Origin: Gemmatimonas sp. UBA2094
GTDB taxonomy: Bacteria > Gemmatimonadota > Gemmatimonadetes > Gemmatimonadales > Gemmatimonadaceae
NCBI GenBank assembly: GCA_002331565.1
Contig: DCZC01000072.1
Location: 1-10,508, forward strand
Direction of reading: 5' to 3'
Length of the DNA: 10,508 bases
Shown here: piece after piece, positions 6,966 through 10,508 of the stretch
How positions within the stretch are numbered: the stretch's first letter is position 1
Layout: the number at the start of each line of letters is the position of its first letter
Notes under the pieces: generated by a model
What the model was told of the DNA's origin: nothing
Databases searched by the model: none
What the model saw: the letters and a program-made list of their open reading frames with translations, nothing else
Position numbers and translations under genes: made by a program

Positions 6966-7127
6966 ATGCCCATGACTGCTGCACCTGAATTCTCCGGCCC
7001 TGAACTCCGCGCCGCACTCGATGCGGCGCGACTCGTATTCAGCACACCCGACGGGGCCGTCGAGGTGGCGCTCGAGCACGCCGACGCCGGAGCGCCAGCC
7101 TCGAATACGCACCGCCCCCACGCATGA
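6966..7127 (+). CDS. Possible 53-residue small protein, translationally coupled to the M16 peptidase gene
   Basis: An open frame from ATG 6966 (or ATG 6972) reads MPMTAAPEFSGPELRAALDA, then a short hydrophobic/beta-like stretch (ARLVFSTPDGAVEVALEHAD) and a Pro/His tail. It ends in TGA 7125-7127, overlapping ATG 7124 of the peptidase as ATGA. That overlap is the same junction as between the first two genes here and argues that it is translated, because the peptidase start has no Shine-Dalgarno of its own. Third codon positions are mostly G or C but less strongly than in the large genes, and the ORF has no clear ribosome site either (a GAGG is 18 bases upstream). The family is unknown. The alternative is that this is only the non-coding leader of the peptidase gene. 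Confidence 0.38.
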   Translation: MPMTAAPEFSGPELRAALDAARLVFSTPDGAVEVALEHADAGAPASNTHRPHA

Positions 7128-9793
7128 CCGACACGCTGCTCCGTCCGAGCGACGCCCTTGCGTTGCATCACGACACCCATCGCGAAGTGCTCCCGAACGG
7201 TCTCACGCTGCTCGTGCGCCGCGATCCGTCGGCGCCCGTCGTGGCCGTCGTGACGCACGTGAAGGCCGGGTACTTCGACGAGACCGATGACATCGTCGGC
7301 ATCGCGCACGTGCTCGAGCACATGTTCTTCAAGGGGACGCCCACGCGCGCCGTGGGGCAGATCGCGCGCGAGACGAAGGCCAATGGCGGCTACCTCAATG
7401 CGCACACCATCTACGACCACACGAGCTACTACACCGTGTTGCCGTCGTCGGGGTTCGTCCCGGGGCTGGAGATTCAATTCGATGCCTACGCGCGCAGCGT
7501 AATCGACGCGGCAGAACTTGCGCGCGAACTCGAGGTGATCATCCAGGAGGCGAAGCGCAAGCGCGACACACCGTACGCCGTGGCCATCGAAACGCTGTAC
7601 GCCGTGCTGCATGACCGGCATCGCATCCGGCGCTGGCGCATCGGCGAGGAGGCGGGGCTGCGCGCGCTCACGCGGGACCAGCTCGTGGGGTTCTACCGGC
7701 ACTGGTACCGTCCCGACAACACCGTCTTGTGCATCGTGGGCGATGTGACCGTGGACGAGGCGCGCCGGGAGGTGCTCGCCCGATACGGCACCCTCGAGGC
7801 CGGGTATCCCACGCGTGATCGCGGCCCGCGCGAGGTGCAGCCGCCCGGGCTGCGCCGTCGCGAATGGAGCGGGGACATCGCCCAGCAGCACGTGGCGTTC
7901 GGGTGGCGTGCGCCGTCGCTCGATCACGCCGATGCGCCGGCCCTCGATCTTGCGGGCATCGCACTGGGCACCGGCCGTGCCTCGCGCCTGTACCGCGCCG
8001 TGCGTGAGCAGCAGCTGGCGAGCACCGTGTCGGCGTGGCACTACACATCGGCCGATGTGGGCGTGTTCGTGACGCACACGGAAGGCGCGGCCGGCACTGC
8101 CCGTGACGCCATGCGCGCGATGTGGCGCGAGGTGCAATCGGCGCGGACGGACGGACTCCGCCGCAGTGAGATCATGCGGGCGCAGCGCATTCTCGAGGCC
8201 CGGTGGCTGCGTCGCCTCGAAAGCATGGACGGGCAGGCGCAGTACCTCGCGAGCTGGGAAGCCGAGGGTGGGCTCGCCGTGGCGTCGCAGTACTACGATG
8301 CGCTGCTCACGCTCGATGCGACGCGGGTGCAGCAGGCGATGGCCATACACCTCGATCCCGCACAGGTCGCGATGATCTCGTATCGCCCGGACGGCGGCGC
8401 GGCCATCGCGGCGACCGACGACGAGTGGCGGGCGCTGCTCGACGAGTCGTCCACGCTCGGCAGTGCCGTGATGCCGTCGCCGTCGTCGCCCACACCACCG
8501 GTGGCGCAGCCGGCGATCGCGGCGCCGGCGGTACACGTGACGCTGCCCGTGGAACGGCACGACGACGTACACGTGTATCGCACCACGCAGGGGGTCCCCG
8601 TCCTGGTGTTGCCTCGCCCCGGCGCGCCGCTGGTGAACGTGGGCGTGTTCCAGCAGGGCGGCGCGGTGCTCGACGACGTGGCGCACGAGGGGCTCGTGCG
8701 CCTCGCGCTGCAGGCGTCGCTCAAGGGGACCCTGACCCGTTCGGGGGCCCAGATCGCCGAGGCGGCGGAAGAGCTGGGTAGCAGCATCGGGGTGAGCGCG
8801 GGACTGGAGAGCGTGGCGTGGAGCATGTCGGTACCCGTCCGCCATCTGGCGGCCGCCACCGAACTGCTCGGCGATGTCGTGCTGCAGCCCTCCTTCGGGG
8901 ACGAGGCAATCGAAACCGAGCGCACGCTGGCGCTGGCCGAAGTGACGCGCGCGCGCGACGACATGTATCGCTGGCCGCTGCGACTCGCCGCGCTCGCCGC
9001 GTACGGGACGCATCCGTACGCCCGCAGCGTGCTGGGCACCGAAGCGTCGTTGCGGCCACTTACGGCCGACGATGTGCGCGATTTCCATGCGCAACGGGTG
9101 GTGCGCGGCGCGTCGGTACTCGCCGTCGTGGGCGACGTGACACCCGACGACGTCGCGCGGCTCATGCAGCGGCACTTTGTCGCGATGCAGTTCGCGCCGG
9201 TGCCGCCGCTGCCGATGCACGAGTGGCCCGCCGCGCCTCAGCAGCGCGTGGAACTGCGCAGCAAGCAGCAGACGGCGCTGGCGATGCTCTTTCCCGGCGC
9301 CGCGCGTGGCGATGACGCGCGCTTCGCGGCCCGCGTGCTGTCGTCCATCGCCAGCGGACTGGGCGGGCGTTTCTTCGAGCAGCTGCGCGACAAGCAATCC
9401 CTTGCCTACACGGTGCAGGCGTTCCCGATGGAACGGCGTGCGGGTGCGGCGTTCGGGGCGTACATCGCCACCGGCCCCGATCGCGAGGAGGAAGCGCGGG
9501 CGGGGCTGCTGTCGGAGTTCGCGCGGTTCGTGGAGGCGCCGCCTACGGCGGAGGAGCTCGAGCGCGCCACGCGCTATCTCGTGGGGACGCACGCCATTGC
9601 GCAGCAGAGCGGGGCGACCGTCCTGTCGGAGATGGTCGACGCGTGGCTATTTGGCGACGGGCTGCACGAGCGGCACGAGGAAGCGGCGCGGGTGGCGGCC
9701 GTCCAGGCGGTCGATGTGCAGGCGTTCGCGCAGCGCTGTTTCGATCCGTCGCGGGTAATGGAAGGGGTGGTGCGGGGCGGCGTCACGCCGTAG
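7124..9793 (+). CDS. M16 family zinc metallopeptidase, two-half (tandem) form
   Basis: The 889-residue product contains two M16 (pitrilysin/mitochondrial processing peptidase-like) halves in one chain. The N-terminal half carries the inverted zinc motif H62-V-L-E65-H66 in GIAHVLEHMFFKGTP and the distal zinc ligand Glu142 (LEVIIQEAKRKRDTP), at the spacing seen in MPP-beta-type enzymes. The C-terminal half (from about 465) has the same fold pattern but lacks the motif: the equivalent stretch reads VAHEGLVRLALQASLKGT. It keeps Arg755 and Tyr762 in QLRDKQSLAYTVQAF, with the Arg-x6-Tyr spacing of the substrate-binding pair in insulin-degrading enzyme. So one half is catalytic and one helps to close the chamber, as is known for fused family members. 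Such enzymes degrade or trim peptides. No signal peptide is seen, so a cytoplasmic location is likely, whereas many bacterial tandem M16 proteins are exported. The start is fixed mainly by the ATGA overlap. Confidence 0.93.
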   Translation: MTDTLLRPSDALALHHDTHREVLPNGLTLLVRRDPSAPVVAVVTHVKAGYFDETDDIVGIAHVLEHMFFKGTPTRAVGQIARETKANGGYLNAHTIYDHTSYYTVLPSSGFVPGLEIQFDAYARSVIDAAELARELEVIIQEAKRKRDTPYAVAIETLYAVLHDRHRIRRWRIGEEAGLRALTRDQLVGFYRHWYRPDNTVLCIVGDVTVDEARREVLARYGTLEAGYPTRDRGPREVQPPGLRRREWSGDIAQQHVAFGWRAPSLDHADAPALDLAGIALGTGRASRLYRAVREQQLASTVSAWHYTSADVGVFVTHTEGAAGTARDAMRAMWREVQSARTDGLRRSEIMRAQRILEARWLRRLESMDGQAQYLASWEAEGGLAVASQYYDALLTLDATRVQQAMAIHLDPAQVAMISYRPDGGAAIAATDDEWRALLDESSTLGSAVMPSPSSPTPPVAQPAIAAPAVHVTLPVERHDDVHVYRTTQGVPVLVLPRPGAPLVNVGVFQQGGAVLDDVAHEGLVRLALQASLKGTLTRSGAQIAEAAEELGSSIGVSAGLESVAWSMSVPVRHLAAATELLGDVVLQPSFGDEAIETERTLALAEVTRARDDMYRWPLRLAALAAYGTHPYARSVLGTEASLRPLTADDVRDFHAQRVVRGASVLAVVGDVTPDDVARLMQRHFVAMQFAPVPPLPMHEWPAAPQQRVELRSKQQTALAMLFPGAARGDDARFAARVLSSIASGLGGRFFEQLRDKQSLAYTVQAFPMERRAGAAFGAYIATGPDREEEARAGLLSEFARFVEAPPTAEELERATRYLVGTHAIAQQSGATVLSEMVDAWLFGDGLHERHEEAARVAAVQAVDVQAFAQRCFDPSRVMEGVVRGGVTP

Positions 9794-9797
9794 CGCT

Positions 9798-9809
9798 GAG
9801 GTCGACCTC
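9798..9809. terminator. Perfect palindrome between convergent genes, possible bidirectional terminator
   Basis: GAGGTCGACCTC lies in the 18-base gap between the stop of the M16 peptidase gene (9793) and the stop of the minus-strand gene (9812). As RNA it can fold on either strand as a short stem around UCGA, extendable by a G-U and a C-G pair. It has no T-run on either side, so it would be a weak terminator at best; a protein-binding site is the other option. Confidence 0.35.
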
Positions 9810-9811
9810 GG

Positions 9812-10508
9812 TTATGGCGTCGCGCGCACGTCCTTCATGCGCCGTGCCGCGAGCCCGATGGCGCCGAGCGCGGCACGGGGGCGGCCGTTTGCAGCGCGGA
9901 GACCGAACCGACCATCGTAGTCCGCGGGCTCGCCCACGATGGCCGCGTTGATCCACGGTTGGCGAGACCCCCACGCGAGGGTGCGGCGAATGGCGGCGGT
10001 CTGTGCGGCGTCACCGTGCGCGTGAGGCAGTCCCCCCACGTTCATCAGCCAATGCCGCTGGTCGCCTCCGCCGCCGGCGACGGCTCTGCGGTGCCACCGA
10101 TCGAACGCGCGGAGCCGCGCGTCGACTGCCGGCAGGCCGGTGAAGCTCGGATACACGGTGGCGCCGAGCAGCTCCACCGGGGACGTGCGGCTGCTGGCCC
10201 ATTCGTACACGGCGCTGTCGACGGCGTCGAGACGGGAGGCATTCCATCCGACCACCGTTCGAGGGCGGACCCGCTCGACCTCCCAGGCGCTCCGGGCGAG
10301 AATGCGCCGCCACCACGTGGCGTCGGGAGACCCCGCGAAAAACCAGCGCGGCAGCGGCGGGGCCACGGCCGGGAGAAAAACGTCGGGGCGCACCCGCCGC
10401 AGCACGCGTTCGATGGCGGCCACGCGATCGGCGTCGTCGAGCGGCGTGGGGCGTCCCTGCACGGTCAGGCCGATGGCGATGCGAACGCTGTCGGCGCGGA
10501 GCGGTGAG
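9812..10508 (-). CDS. Putative TIM-barrel glycoside-hydrolase-like protein, C-terminal part
   Basis: The frame is open from the right edge (last full codon at 10507) to TAA at 9812-9814, giving 231 visible residues. A GTG at 10460-10462 could serve as a start, but the codons before it also read as protein (DSVRIAIGLTVQGRP), so the gene most likely begins outside the window. Evenly spaced strand-helix units are visible: RTVVGWNASRLDAVDSAVYE, VELLGATVYPSF, HWLMNVGGLPHAHGDAAQ, and WINAAIVGEPADYDGRFGLR followed by GRPRAALGAI. The order 'W..a.i.GE....DGrfGL....GrpraAl.ai' resembles the last strands of clan-A glycoside hydrolases, where a 'GL.d.dG.prpA' close is common. The family is not assigned and the substrate is unknown. 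At the strand that usually bears the nucleophile Glu, this protein has Asn (codon at 10040-10042). Convergent with the peptidase gene. Confidence 0.6.
   Translation of the reverse strand, partial: SPLRADSVRIAIGLTVQGRPTPLDDADRVAAIERVLRRVRPDVFLPAVAPPLPRWFFAGSPDATWWRRILARSAWEVERVRPRTVVGWNASRLDAVDSAVYEWASSRTSPVELLGATVYPSFTGLPAVDARLRAFDRWHRRAVAGGGGDQRHWLMNVGGLPHAHGDAAQTAAIRRTLAWGSRQPWINAAIVGEPADYDGRFGLRAANGRPRAALGAIGLAARRMKDVRATP

Noticed and set aside
6008..9592. Antisense open frame of 1194 codons opposite the TPR and M16 genes
   Set aside because: Same register effect: the TPR and peptidase genes share one frame and this is its exact mirror. No domain pattern is seen and the sense genes are unmistakable.
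1..10508. Search for tRNA, CRISPR array, insertion sequence, phage or anti-phage defence cassette
   Set aside because: No cloverleaf, direct-repeat array, terminal inverted repeats, transposase motif or known defence domain was found. Composition is even across the window, with no island-like AT-rich stretch.

Overview
The window is clearly GC-rich and tightly packed with genes. A three-part RND efflux system with an outer-membrane factor and a lipobox-bearing adaptor points to a diderm (Gram-negative-type) bacterium. The high GC, the leaky Shine-Dalgarno usage and the gene styles would fit Gemmatimonadota, but that is an impression and was not tested. No tRNA, rRNA, CRISPR array, insertion sequence or integration scar is visible.

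Layout. (1) 1-4561, + strand: the end of a heavy-metal-type efflux operon, made up of the last 79 residues of a TolC/CusC-like outer-membrane factor, a CusB/CzcB-like periplasmic adaptor lipoprotein, and a complete CusA/CzcA-like RND pump. The genes are joined by an ATGA stop/start overlap and a 3-base gap, so they are almost certainly co-translated as one tripartite exporter. (2) 4627-5547, +: psuG, pseudouridine-5'-phosphate glycosidase, with all recalled active-site positions present and with its own promoter-like sequence but no psuK kinase next to it. (3) 5687-6898, +: an acidic TPR-repeat protein with an unassigned C-terminal module, preceded by a second promoter-like sequence. (4) 6966-7127, +: a possible 53-residue ORF whose stop overlaps the start of (5) 7124-9793, a two-half M16 zinc metallopeptidase without a signal peptide. 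(6) 9812-10508, - strand: the C-terminal part of a protein that looks like a TIM-barrel glycoside hydrolase. It converges on the peptidase gene across an 18-base gap that holds a 12-base perfect palindrome.

The efflux operon is one functional unit. psuG, the TPR gene and the peptidase look like independent housekeeping functions; nothing in the sequence links them to metal export. Most of the window is ordinary. The points worth a second look are the start-site/promoter geometry of psuG, the small ORF coupled to the peptidase, the C-terminal module of the TPR protein, the modified TM4 motif of the pump, and the apparent lack of the expected catalytic Glu in the minus-strand barrel protein. 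Very long antisense reading frames here are codon-bias artefacts.
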